In this document: one piece after another, positions 5,752 through 13,581 of the stretch
How the letters are laid out: every line of letters starts with the position of its first letter
Numbering within the stretch: position 1 is the stretch's first letter
NCBI GenBank assembly: GCA_002315885.1
Contig: DCIO01000069.1
Span: forward strand, 64,178 to 83,541
Reading direction: 5' to 3'
Source of the DNA: Lentisphaeria bacterium UBA1724
GTDB taxonomy: Bacteria > Verrucomicrobiota > Lentisphaeria > Oligosphaerales > Oligosphaeraceae
DNA length: 19,364 nucleotides
Program-made: the position numbers and the translations under genes
Notes under the pieces: generated by a model
Seen by the model: only the letters and a program-made list of their open reading frames with translations
Databases searched by the model: none
Told to the model about the DNA's origin: nothing

Positions 5752-6585
5752 ATGTCCGAAGAACAGAATGGCGCTTCCGCAGCCTTTTCCCCCGTCAAAC
5801 CCGTTGCACCAGCGAAGCCAGCAGCATTTTCTCCCGTAGGTGCGCCTGCTGTTGCCCCTGCTCCTGCTCCTGAGGAAGAGGCCCCGAAGGTCCGCTTTGT
5901 CAAACTGCCTACTACTCCTGCACCTGCTGCCGCTCCAGAGCCTCCTACTGAGGTGAAACCTGTCGCTGAAGCCCCGATGCCCGCACCCGCTGCACCCATT
6001 GCGCCTGCGGCACCTGCTGCCCCTGCGGCCGAGCCCTCAAAGAACGACGGCACTGATGGCATGAAGCGCTCAGGCGTCCGCCTCTCGCTGAAGCATGAGG
6101 CTGAGCCTGCGAAGCCCGCCGAGGCACCTGCCGCACCTGCCGCACCTGCCGCACCTGCCGCACCTGCCGCACCTGCCGCACCTGCCGCTCCTGCGGTCCC
6201 TGCCGCCCCTGTTGCTGAAGCCGCTCCCGCGGCCCCTGCTGCTGAAGCAGCTCCCGTTGCTCCCGCACCTGCACCCGCCGCTCCTGCTGGCGGATTGAAA
6301 TTCAAGAAGATTTCCCAGGCACCGGCTCCTGAGGTCACCGTTCCTGGTCTTCCTGCCGAGCCTGCGAAGCCCGCTGAGGAGGCTGCCAAGCCCGCCGCTG
6401 CTGCGAAGCCTGCCGAGCCCCCCAAGCCCCTTGCGGTGAAGGCGGATGCCGTGGAGGATGATTTCGCCGCGCCCGTGTCGGCCCCCGTAGAAGATGAGCC
6501 CAGTGCAGCCAACTATGCCATCGCCGCTGTTGTGGCGTTGGTGATTGTCGGTGCACTCTTCGGCATCATCGCCAAGCTGCTGTAA
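5752..6585 (+). CDS. Tail-anchored Ala/Pro-rich protein with three short basic motifs
   Basis: This 277-residue protein is mostly a disordered alanine/proline linker and ends in a hydrophobic helix (about 252-276, from AANYAIAAVVALV to KLL). That gives a tail-anchored membrane protein with a long cytosolic arm. Three short basic/hydrophobic islands interrupt the linker: VRFVKL (about 47-52), VRLSLK (about 109-114) and LKFKKIS (about 182-188). They look like repeated binding motifs. An acidic stretch (AVEDDFAAPVSAPVEDEP) precedes the helix. GAGGAG at 5737-5742 supports the ATG. It is flanked by a palindrome and a strong terminator, so it is monocistronic. The equally long antisense frame is a mirror of the repeats and is not believed. 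Function is unknown. Confidence 0.8.
   Translation: MSEEQNGASAAFSPVKPVAPAKPAAFSPVGAPAVAPAPAPEEEAPKVRFVKLPTTPAPAAAPEPPTEVKPVAEAPMPAPAAPIAPAAPAAPAAEPSKNDGTDGMKRSGVRLSLKHEAEPAKPAEAPAAPAAPAAPAAPAAPAAPAAPAVPAAPVAEAAPAAPAAEAAPVAPAPAPAAPAGGLKFKKISQAPAPEVTVPGLPAEPAKPAEEAAKPAAAAKPAEPPKPLAVKADAVEDDFAAPVSAPVEDEPSAANYAIAAVVALVIVGALFGIIAKLL
6124..6186 (+). repeat. Seven perfect tandem copies of GCACCTGCC inside the Ala/Pro-rich gene
   Basis: The 9-bp unit is repeated seven times without change and encodes Ala-Pro-Ala. Copies on either side are degenerate. The length is a multiple of three, so gain or loss of units would change linker length without a frameshift. Confidence 0.95.
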
Positions 6586-6611
6586 TCTCTATGGCACTTC
6601 TCTAGAGCCCT

Positions 6612-6648
6612 AATCCCGACCAAGCCGAAGACGTTGGTCGGGATTTTT
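6612..6648 (+). terminator. Strong intrinsic terminator
   Basis: AATCCCGACCAA (6612-6623) pairs perfectly with TTGGTCGGGATT (6634-6645), a 12-bp stem with a 10-base loop, and runs into five T (6644-6648). It ends the Ala/Pro-rich gene. Confidence 0.93.
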
Positions 6649-6679
6649 GTTTCAGGCATTTCTGTAGATTTTTAGAACC

Positions 6680-7576
6680 ATGAAGCCATTTATCATTCAT
6701 CATCACGACTTGGACGGCTATACCGCTGGTGCGGTGGCTAAGATTGCCTATCCGGAGGCGGGTTCCCGTTCCATGAACTACGATGATCCGACGACCTATC
6801 CTGGACCAGAGTTCTTCGTGGACTACGACCCCGTCATTATCGTGGATTATACCCTCCCTGCCGAGACGATGCTCTGGCTGAAGTCGAATCGTCACCTGAT
6901 CTGGATTGACCACCATTATTCTTCGGTGATGCAATCCCGCGCCATGGGCTATGATGATGTGGATGGTCTTCGCTATAATCCCGGCGAGTTGATTTGCGGA
7001 GCGGAACTCTGCTGGAAATTCTTCCAGAAGAAGCCCATTCCCCATTTCCTGAAACTGGTGGGTGATTTCGATACCTTCCGAAATTCCAAGGCCCCCGAAT
7101 TCCAGAGTCAGGTGCTGCCGTTCTTCTATGCTACACAGCTGGTCTTCGATCGGATGAAACCCGCGAATTCCGAGAACGCGGATTATCTGCTGAAGACGCC
7201 CGAGTGCTTTGAAAATGAAACGTGGTGCCAGGAACTCATCGACCAGGGGCTCATTATCCAGGCCTTCAATCGCCAATACTACGGCAATCTCCTGAAAGAG
7301 TCCGCTTTCGTCCGAAATATCTGGGGGATTCGCGTGCTCTGCTTCAACTGCGCAGGACATGGCTCCGCCAATATGCAGCCCGCATTCGATCCCGAAAAGC
7401 ACGACGCGATGCTACTCTTTTCCTTCAACGGCAAACGCTGGACGTATGGCATTTATTCCGATCTGGATCTGAAACCCAATGTGGACTGCTCCGCTATCGC
7501 TAAGGCACACGGCGGCGGCGGACACCGCGCCGCCGCGGGCTTCTCTACGGAAAAGCTCCTGCCGGAATTGGCGTAG
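6680..7576 (+). CDS. DHH-family phosphoesterase (DHH/DHHA1)
   Basis: This 298-residue cytosolic metal-dependent phosphoesterase has all DHH-family motifs. Motif I is HHHDLDG (7-13), giving H8, D10 and D12. Motif II is the VDYT aspartate (56), motif III is DHH at 77-79, and motif IV is GDFD (128-131). The C-terminal DHHA1 substrate loop is GGGGHRAAAGF (278-288). Relatives hydrolyse short oligoribonucleotides, pAp or cyclic dinucleotide products (NrnA, GdpP) or polyphosphate. The sequence does not settle which, and the protein is shorter than NrnA (about 310-330). No Shine-Dalgarno sequence precedes the ATG, but it sits the expected six residues before motif I. The gene converges with the transporter gene, with a 20-bp gap. 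Confidence 0.93.
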   Translation: MKPFIIHHHDLDGYTAGAVAKIAYPEAGSRSMNYDDPTTYPGPEFFVDYDPVIIVDYTLPAETMLWLKSNRHLIWIDHHYSSVMQSRAMGYDDVDGLRYNPGELICGAELCWKFFQKKPIPHFLKLVGDFDTFRNSKAPEFQSQVLPFFYATQLVFDRMKPANSENADYLLKTPECFENETWCQELIDQGLIIQAFNRQYYGNLLKESAFVRNIWGIRVLCFNCAGHGSANMQPAFDPEKHDAMLLFSFNGKRWTYGIYSDLDLKPNVDCSAIAKAHGGGGHRAAAGFSTEKLLPELA

Positions 7577-7596
7577 GCGGAAGCCCCTGCTTGGGG

Positions 7597-8736
7597 TTAT
7601 GCCTGTCGGGCGCGTTTCGTGAAAGCGAACTGCAGGACGCCCATAAGTAGTACGAGTCCTGCGGCCAGATAGAACGCCATGCCCGTGGAGGTCTTTTGGG
7701 CGAGCCATCCGCCCAGGAGTGGCCCCGTGATATTTGCCAAGCCAACCAAAGTCTCGGTGATGGCCACATATTTCGTGTTGCGTTTGGGATCGACTTGGGC
7801 ATGGAACGTCAGCAGGAAATAGAGGACTCCCGAGCAGAAACCATATAGAACGGCGGCCAGGTAGAGCAGGGGGAGACAATGGCTGTATGCAAAGAGGAAA
7901 AAGCCCGTGGCTCCCACTAGCGCACTCAAGAGCATGCACCAGGGATTGTACATCCATTTGCGACTCTTGATGAAGGATAATGCCACGAAGCCCTGGACGT
8001 AACTCACCAGTGCCAAAATCATCCCCGCGTGGGATTGCCCCAGCCCACGTTCCACCGCCAGGTCGGGTTCCAGCGTGCGGATGATTGTCACGGCAATCGT
8101 TCCCAGGAGTCCACCAATCCAACCGATGAGCATCAGATTCGGTTTCCCCCGGTATTCTTCTTCCACATCGGTGTTGCATTGGGCACTGGCAGTCCTGCCG
8201 TTACGCAGACGCAGGAGCAGGAAGACGCAGGCGAGGGCCAACAGGGGGATGAGGGAGAGGTATTTGAAGCCCTGACGCCAGTCCGTTAACAAGGCGAAGA
8301 ACATGGGGCCAGCCGCCATGCCAAGGCTCCAGGTCAGGGTGTATAATGAGGAGACACGAACCGTACCACCTGACTTCCCTTCCTCCAGATCCTTGCTGAA
8401 GACCTGAAAGGGAACGCAATAGAAGGAAAAACCAAGGGCAATCACTGCCATCCATAAGTATTGCAGGTAGAGACCAGGAACAAGGATGAACCCCCAGGAA
8501 CTACAAAAGAGAACCGCTCCCGAAAAAAACAGAAACCAGGGCGCACGACGGGAGGTGGTGAGCTTGCCTACCAAAAGAGATATCACGGAATACAAAATCC
8601 CCCACATCGCTAGATAGCCCGTGACAAGCAACTTGTGGGCACCAGCCTCCGAAAAACGATAGGCCGTGATGAACATCGCTCCCCCTGCAAACATGTTGAA
8701 GAGGGCCGGAACCAAATAACAAAGAATTCGCCACAT
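7597..8736 (-). CDS. MFS transporter, substrate unknown
   Basis: This 379-residue polytopic inner-membrane protein shows about 11-12 hydrophobic segments and the layout of the major facilitator superfamily. A degenerate motif A lies between helices 2 and 3 (GKLTTSRRAP, 57-66, for GxLxDRxGRR). A charged central loop at about 175-200 (with CNTDVEEEYRGKPN) divides two six-helix halves. A second, weak copy of the same motif may lie between helices 8 and 9 (IKSRKW). The family moves small solutes by proton coupling. No residue pattern here indicates sugar, drug or nucleoside. It is transcribed alone, divergent from the 998-residue gene and convergent with the DHH gene. Confidence 0.9.
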   Translation of the reverse strand: MWRILCYLVPALFNMFAGGAMFITAYRFSEAGAHKLLVTGYLAMWGILYSVISLLVGKLTTSRRAPWFLFFSGAVLFCSSWGFILVPGLYLQYLWMAVIALGFSFYCVPFQVFSKDLEEGKSGGTVRVSSLYTLTWSLGMAAGPMFFALLTDWRQGFKYLSLIPLLALACVFLLLRLRNGRTASAQCNTDVEEEYRGKPNLMLIGWIGGLLGTIAVTIIRTLEPDLAVERGLGQSHAGMILALVSYVQGFVALSFIKSRKWMYNPWCMLLSALVGATGFFLFAYSHCLPLLYLAAVLYGFCSGVLYFLLTFHAQVDPKRNTKYVAITETLVGLANITGPLLGGWLAQKTSTGMAFYLAAGLVLLMGVLQFAFTKRARQA

Positions 8737-8778
8737 GAGAAAAAATGGAAAATTTCTGACAAAACAGGACTTTTTTGT

Positions 8779-8784
8779 AATATA
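8779..8784 (-). promoter_or_regulatory. Possible -10 box of the MFS gene
   Basis: On the minus strand TATATT, in the context GGTATATTAC, lies 42 bases upstream of the MFS ATG. The expected transcript leader is about 35 bases. No good -35 box is visible at the usual distance. Confidence 0.4.
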
Positions 8785-8887
8785 CCATCTGTTTGGACAT
8801 CGAGTGGATGAAAATATTAGTTGAATAGGAACATCGCATATAGAAAATAGTCAAACACATAGTCTTCCGAGTAATGACATTGATTAA

Positions 8888-8915
8888 TTGAAGTTGTGCA
8901 AAGTTGAATTACATT
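8888..8915 (+). promoter_or_regulatory. Possible promoter of the 998-residue gene
   Basis: TTGAAG (8888-8893) and TACATT (8910-8915) are 16 bases apart and 43 bases before the ATG, within the AT-rich 222-bp divergent gap. Both boxes are partial matches. The rest of the gap shows no other clear element. Confidence 0.3.
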
Positions 8916-8958
8916 CCTGAAGGTTTTTCTCCGTAAAGGAACGTAGGAGATTCTCATT

Positions 8959-11955
8959 ATGCCCGTCACCTTAAATACATTCAAGAACGCAGTTCAGAAC
9001 GCCGATGCAGACAGCTTTATTCGCATGTCTGGGAGCCGTCCGGGGGAAATTGTAAATTATGGGACGTGCTGGCTATTTCGTAAACTTGGTTGGTATACCC
9101 ATGGAACTGCTACTCAGAACCGCCAGGTCCGCGAGCAGTTGTTTGCCGTGTTGCAAGGCGAGGGACAGAATGTGCAGGCCCAGACGTTGGAGCGAATTCG
9201 TCAGCAGTTGCACATCGATGCTAGTGGGAATTCCGATGTGACGACCCAGTTGACGGCGCGGGAAATCAAGCGCATTCTTGATGATGTTGTCACGGACAAT
9301 GCGAATGTCCAGGCACGTAAAGCATTCGCGGTGGAGTTACAGAACCAATTCCCCAAAGGACTCGGGGGTAAAATTATAGAACTCCTAGGCTTGAATAATC
9401 CGGAGAAAATGCTCCAGCCGCTGACGGAAGAAGACAAGGTCGCCATACGGGGCGAATTGCAAAAGAAGGGCAAAAAGGAATTCATGGACATCTTTGCCGA
9501 CCTGCATATTCCGGATTTCGGCACTTTGGAAAGATTGCCCCTGGACGCAAGGGATCTCAAGCGCTACAAGGAGTGGCTGACGGAAGGAGCGATGAAGGGA
9601 CAATTCTCGGAAAGCACTTTGAATATCCTTGTGACGAATGTCAACAGCGCCATGGCGAAGGCCCAAGAATCACAAGCAGAAGAGAAGCTTCTGGCGGCGT
9701 TTGCCCAGTTGCAAGCAGAGACTGGCGTTGATGTCACTGCGCTCAAAGACGATTTGCTGAAACAGGTCCTGAGAAGCGCTTCTTCGGCAGCTAGTATGGA
9801 GGCGAATGTCGTTAGCACCCCCATGAGGATAAGTGAGTTGATCGATGCCTCCATTGCGAATGTTGTTTCAAAGCGGAAGGCCCTGATTACGGGGATTCAG
9901 AATGCCAATCCGAAACTGGACCCCATCATGAAAGATGGGTTGCTGAAGCTGGCCGCCACCGACCCATCCCTGAAAAAGGCACCCGTGGCGCTTTGCATTC
10001 CGGAATTCGCCTCCCCTCTCTGCGAGCTCATGGAATATGTCGAAAGTCCGAATCCCAGCAAGGAGGGCTTTGTGCAAAAGTTGCATGCGTGGGACATGTC
10101 GTTTACTGACGCGGTGAGGACATTGAGGGAAAGAGTCCATGAGGAGGTTGGTCCAGACGATATGTATAGTTTGAATCAATGGATGACGAAACTCGCCCTT
10201 TTCTGGTTCGAGAAAAAATACGGCAAGGCTCCTGAAATGGACGCCACGCTGGTGCCATTCATCAAGCAATTGCGTGCCGATTCCATTTACATGTCTTCTG
10301 GACACTTCGATGCGGGTGCAGACCTATCGAAGCCGTATGCTTATTCCGAGGTCTATGCGCAGATGGATGGTGCGGGGCATTTCATTACTCTGACCACCAA
10401 CATCGGTGAAATCTTCCATATTAAATTGAATGATGAAAACCTGCCGCAATCCAACGGCCTTTCCCAGGACTCCGCGGAATTCATGGCCATGACGGGTAAT
10501 GGCATGGCCAAGCGCTATCCTGATCCATACGGCAAGGTGATTGACCAGCAGCTGGGCTCTCTTTTCCAAGAAGTCTTAAAGGATAATTTGGAACTCCAGA
10601 GGAGACGTTCAGTCAATGAAGCACTGACGGATTATTCCAAGATGTTCGCATCTGTGTTAACGGATCAGAAGCGCTGTGGGCTCGGCCTGAAACTGGGTGA
10701 CACAGTGATTTCGTATGCCAGAGTGGCCGATCTGGAGGAGAACGCACTTGAGAAAATCCAGGCATTCTTTGAGCAGGATGCCACATTGGGGATCAACGCG
10801 GCTCGCGTGCTGAGTGGAATCGTCAATCAGACAATGCTCAACAACTCGCTGCTTACGCTGAAAAAGACTGGCGAGGGCTGTGGCATGGTGGTGGGGCCGA
10901 ATTATGCCATGACCCTGAATGTGACTCGACGGGCAGAGGGGAACTACGTCATAGAAGTGAAATATGATTTGGTCCCGAAGCGTCAAGGCAAGAATGAAGA
11001 GAATCTAGTCAATCTGAATCAAAGCCAGTCCCATTTCTCCCTCGCGTTCAAGGTTTTTCTGTCCGTTGACGGGGAGAACAAGCAGGCTTCACTGGAGGTC
11101 TCCTCTCTGGGTACCAAGCTTCATGCGGAAGTGCATAAGTCCAAATTCACGGAGGCGGAGCTCGGGAAGATTTCCTGGCTGACGGAACCCGGCACCGAGT
11201 CGTACCTGGAGAATCAGATTCTCTCTTGCCCCGGGCTGGATGAGGATGCACACCTGAAGGAACTTCTGGCGTCTGATGTCCTTAACCAGCAAGCGATATT
11301 TGATTATCTGAAGGATAAGATCCTCACGGATTCCGACACCGAATTACTTGTCGCTCTCGGGATGACTATCCCGCAAATCAGGGATCTTTCCACGGAACTC
11401 CTCCCAGGAGCGCGCCTTACCAAGGAACTTGTTCTACGGTTGAGGGGGGACGATGCCACCGACCGACAGGCCGCCTTCGATGAACTGAAGGGCCTCTGCC
11501 AGAGGTTGGTGGATGCAGGCTGGCAGAAATCCGTTGGATTGGTGAGTGTCTATGACCAGGCTTTAACCACCGTCGGCGGCCTGAAGACGAATTCAAAAAA
11601 TCTGGGAATCGTCCGCGCATTCATCCATGCATCGGAGGACGAGGACATTCGAAATATTCCCTACGTGCTGGCAACGGGCGATGAGACGAGTGTCAACATG
11701 GCTAAGGAGCGCCTTATGGCAGCCATCACCCAGGCGCGACGCGCCCTGGGTGTCGATCTCCTGAAGACGCTCTCAGGAAAATTCTCCTCCGAAGAGATCC
11801 AGATGTTGAGAGCGGCTCCCGACCAGGGACGGGTGAGGAGATACATGGAGGCAATCGTACTGGAAAATGGCGACATGGATACGATGATCGAGGCATTGAA
11901 GGCCTATGTCAAGGTACTCAAATTCATGCCCCAACAAGCCGAGCCGATTGCCTGA
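8959..11955 (+). CDS. Large protein of unknown function (998 residues)
   Basis: A single open frame with a good ribosome binding site (AGGAGA at 8945-8950, 8 bases before the ATG) encodes 998 residues. I do not recognise the family. There is no signal peptide and no membrane helix, so it is a soluble protein. Most of it looks alpha-helical and charged. Two strand-rich patches stand out: about 472-492 (GHFITLTTNIGEIFHIKL) and about 637-670 (from GCGMVVGPNYAMTLNV to VIEVKYDLV). The N-terminal block at residues 19-60, including VNYG and the segment LGWYTHGTATQNRQVRE, looks like a separate module. It stands alone, divergent from an MFS gene and before the rnf operon, so context gives no role. By eye its codon use is more A/T-tolerant than the rnf genes, which could mean transfer. 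A secreted or contact-delivered effector is one possibility, but nothing in the sequence proves it. Confidence 0.85.
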   Translation: MPVTLNTFKNAVQNADADSFIRMSGSRPGEIVNYGTCWLFRKLGWYTHGTATQNRQVREQLFAVLQGEGQNVQAQTLERIRQQLHIDASGNSDVTTQLTAREIKRILDDVVTDNANVQARKAFAVELQNQFPKGLGGKIIELLGLNNPEKMLQPLTEEDKVAIRGELQKKGKKEFMDIFADLHIPDFGTLERLPLDARDLKRYKEWLTEGAMKGQFSESTLNILVTNVNSAMAKAQESQAEEKLLAAFAQLQAETGVDVTALKDDLLKQVLRSASSAASMEANVVSTPMRISELIDASIANVVSKRKALITGIQNANPKLDPIMKDGLLKLAATDPSLKKAPVALCIPEFASPLCELMEYVESPNPSKEGFVQKLHAWDMSFTDAVRTLRERVHEEVGPDDMYSLNQWMTKLALFWFEKKYGKAPEMDATLVPFIKQLRADSIYMSSGHFDAGADLSKPYAYSEVYAQMDGAGHFITLTTNIGEIFHIKLNDENLPQSNGLSQDSAEFMAMTGNGMAKRYPDPYGKVIDQQLGSLFQEVLKDNLELQRRRSVNEALTDYSKMFASVLTDQKRCGLGLKLGDTVISYARVADLEENALEKIQAFFEQDATLGINAARVLSGIVNQTMLNNSLLTLKKTGEGCGMVVGPNYAMTLNVTRRAEGNYVIEVKYDLVPKRQGKNEENLVNLNQSQSHFSLAFKVFLSVDGENKQASLEVSSLGTKLHAEVHKSKFTEAELGKISWLTEPGTESYLENQILSCPGLDEDAHLKELLASDVLNQQAIFDYLKDKILTDSDTELLVALGMTIPQIRDLSTELLPGARLTKELVLRLRGDDATDRQAAFDELKGLCQRLVDAGWQKSVGLVSVYDQALTTVGGLKTNSKNLGIVRAFIHASEDEDIRNIPYVLATGDETSVNMAKERLMAAITQARRALGVDLLKTLSGKFSSEEIQMLRAAPDQGRVRRYMEAIVLENGDMDTMIEALKAYVKVLKFMPQQAEPIA

Positions 11956-11962
11956 TAGGATA

Positions 11963-12026
11963 TGCCGTTTGCGGTGTGTGCCGTTTGCTGCGCTTCGCCT
12001 CCGGCGGACGACGCGAGCGGCGGCAG
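11963..12026. repeat. GC-rich intergenic element with a 10-bp direct repeat and imperfect hairpin
   Basis: TGCCGTTTGC occurs at 11963-11972 and again at 11979-11988. It is followed by an imperfect inverted repeat: CTGC (11988-11991) with GCAG (12023-12026), and GCTTCGC (11992-11998) with GCGAGC (12013-12018) with one bulge. It lies just after the 998-residue gene and could act in termination or be a dispersed repeat. No T-tract follows. The rest of the 233-bp gap (12027-12188) is AT-rich, with no firm promoter match. Confidence 0.4.
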
Positions 12027-12188
12027 TTACTGCTCTACCGACTGATGGTTGTGACCATTGCGGGGGGGCGTTCAGAAAATAAAAATTTACCATCTAACGT
12101 GAAAAACAGGTAACATTATTTCCAGGGGGTATTAAATTATTGCTTTCCCCGAAAATCTGGTGCCAAACCTTCCTGTTTTTCTAAAAAA

Positions 12189-12767
12189 ATGGCTTCCTAC
12201 ATCAGTTTGATTCTTGGTTGCATTCTGGTCAATAACTTTGTGTTGACACAGATATTGGGTATTTGTCCCTTTTTGGGCGTATCGAAATCCACGAAGACTG
12301 CGTTGGGGATGGGTGGCGCAGTGATATTTGTGATGACGATTGCGGGTTTTTTCACGAGTCTGATTTATCACAGCATGTTGAAGCCCTACGGCGTTGCGTA
12401 TTTGCAGACCATCGTCTTTATTTTGGCGATTGCGGGCATTGTGCAGATTCTGGAGATTTTGTTGCAGCGTTTTTCGGAGCCCCTGTATAAGGCGTTGGGT
12501 ATTTACTTGCCGTTGATTACCACGAATTGTGCGGTATTGGGTGCGGCATTGATTTGCAGCCAGAAGGACTACGGCTTGCTGAAGAGCACGATTTACTGCG
12601 CTGCTTCCGCCACGGGGTTTGCATTGGCGCTGTTGATTTTTTCCAGTATTCGCGAGCGTCTGGATTTGGCCCGTCCGCCGATGGTTCTGAAGGGTCTTCC
12701 CTTGACGCTGATTACTGCGGGATTGCTTGCCATGGCCTTCATGGGCTTCTCTGGATTGGGGAAATAA
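12189..12767 (+). CDS. rnfA: Rnf complex subunit RnfA
   Basis: RnfA, 192 residues (the Escherichia coli homologue RsxA is 193), is an inner-membrane subunit with six hydrophobic helices. With RnfE it forms the intramembrane iron-sulfur site. The conserved cysteines are C26 in LGICPFLGVS and C114 in LITTNCAVLG, inside the two inverted half-helix repeats. The ATG follows a run of seven A with no Shine-Dalgarno sequence, but it matches the expected N-terminus. This is the first gene of a tightly packed rnfABCDGE operon, one base before rnfB. The promoter probably lies in the 233-bp gap upstream. Confidence 0.97.
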   Translation: MASYISLILGCILVNNFVLTQILGICPFLGVSKSTKTALGMGGAVIFVMTIAGFFTSLIYHSMLKPYGVAYLQTIVFILAIAGIVQILEILLQRFSEPLYKALGIYLPLITTNCAVLGAALICSQKDYGLLKSTIYCAASATGFALALLIFSSIRERLDLARPPMVLKGLPLTLITAGLLAMAFMGFSGLGK

Positions 12768-12768
12768 A

Positions 12769-13545
12769 ATGGTCACACTCGTCATCATTGTAGTCGTCGG
12801 TCTGTTGACTGGCATTGCCATCGCGCTGGTTTCCCGTTGGTTTGGCGTGGAGCCCAATCCCGTGGAGGAAGAAGTCCGCAATTTGCTGTCTGGTGCCAAC
12901 TGCGGCGGCTGCGGTTTCCCTGGTTGTGCAGGGTATGCGAAGGCGCTGGTGGCAGGCGCGGCGAAGCCCGGTGCCTGCAGTTCCCAGTGCGCGGGTGCGG
13001 CGGAGAAGATGGCGAAGCTGTTGGGTGTGGCGGTGGTCCACAAGGAACCCAAGGTGGCGGTGGTCTTCTGCAGTGGCGATGATATGAAGGCGACTCGTCA
13101 GGCACTCTACAATGGCATTAACGACTGCCGAGACGCCATGATTGTGGCGGCGGGTGCCAAGACCTGCGCCTACGGATGCCTGGGCTTGGGTGCCTGCGCC
13201 CGTGTGTGTCCCTTCGGCGCCATTGAAATCAACGAGCATCGTCTGGCGGTGGTTCACAAGGAGATTTGCGTCGGCTGTGGAAAGTGCGTTGGCGCCTGCC
13301 CGAAGAAGCTGATCAAGCTGGTGCCGAAATCTGCGGAAATCCACGTCCATTGCATGAATCCCGTCCGTGGTCCTGAGAAATTCAAGGCATGCAAGGCGGC
13401 GTGCATAGGCTGTGGCAAGTGCGTGAAGACGGCTCCCGAGCACGTCAAGTTGGTTCCTGGCGCGGCGTTGGCGGAGGTGGATTACGGCAATCCTCCTCCC
13501 GAGGCGTTGGCAGAAGTCTGTCCCACCCACGCCTTGCGGAAGTAG
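12769..13545 (+). CDS. rnfB: Rnf complex subunit RnfB, iron-sulfur protein with modified C-terminal ferredoxin pair
   Basis: RnfB, 258 residues, is the ferredoxin-facing subunit and passes electrons into the Rnf complex. It has an N-terminal membrane anchor (about 3-22) and an RnfB-type [4Fe-4S] site (C45, C48, C53, C70). An intact ferredoxin pair follows (C133, C137, C143, C147 and C167, C170, C173, C177). A further ferredoxin-like pair comes last: C212, C215 and C218 are present, but the fourth position is A222. In its second motif only C251 (CPTHAL) remains of four. The ATG at 12769 follows GGGGA at 12758-12762 and starts the membrane helix. An upstream in-frame start would overlap rnfA and add a non-family leader. 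Two more cysteines, C101 and C195, are of unknown use. Confidence 0.97.
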   Translation: MVTLVIIVVVGLLTGIAIALVSRWFGVEPNPVEEEVRNLLSGANCGGCGFPGCAGYAKALVAGAAKPGACSSQCAGAAEKMAKLLGVAVVHKEPKVAVVFCSGDDMKATRQALYNGINDCRDAMIVAAGAKTCAYGCLGLGACARVCPFGAIEINEHRLAVVHKEICVGCGKCVGACPKKLIKLVPKSAEIHVHCMNPVRGPEKFKACKAACIGCGKCVKTAPEHVKLVPGAALAEVDYGNPPPEALAEVCPTHALRK

Positions 13546-13581
13546 CGTCCACAACAACCCCTTTTTCTTGGAAACGCAATC

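Noticed and set aside
5715..6512. Minus-strand frame with Ala/Gly repeats opposite the Ala/Pro-rich gene
   Set aside because: It is the reverse image of the repetitive GC-rich codons. The plus frame has the ribosome binding site, the membrane helix and a following terminator.
7577..7596. Shared terminator between the convergent DHH and MFS genes
   Set aside because: Only a 4-bp CCCC/GGGG pairing with no T-tract is seen in the short gap.
12727..12768. Upstream start for rnfB
   Set aside because: It lies inside rnfA and adds a leader not seen in the family. The ATG at 12769 has a good ribosome binding site.
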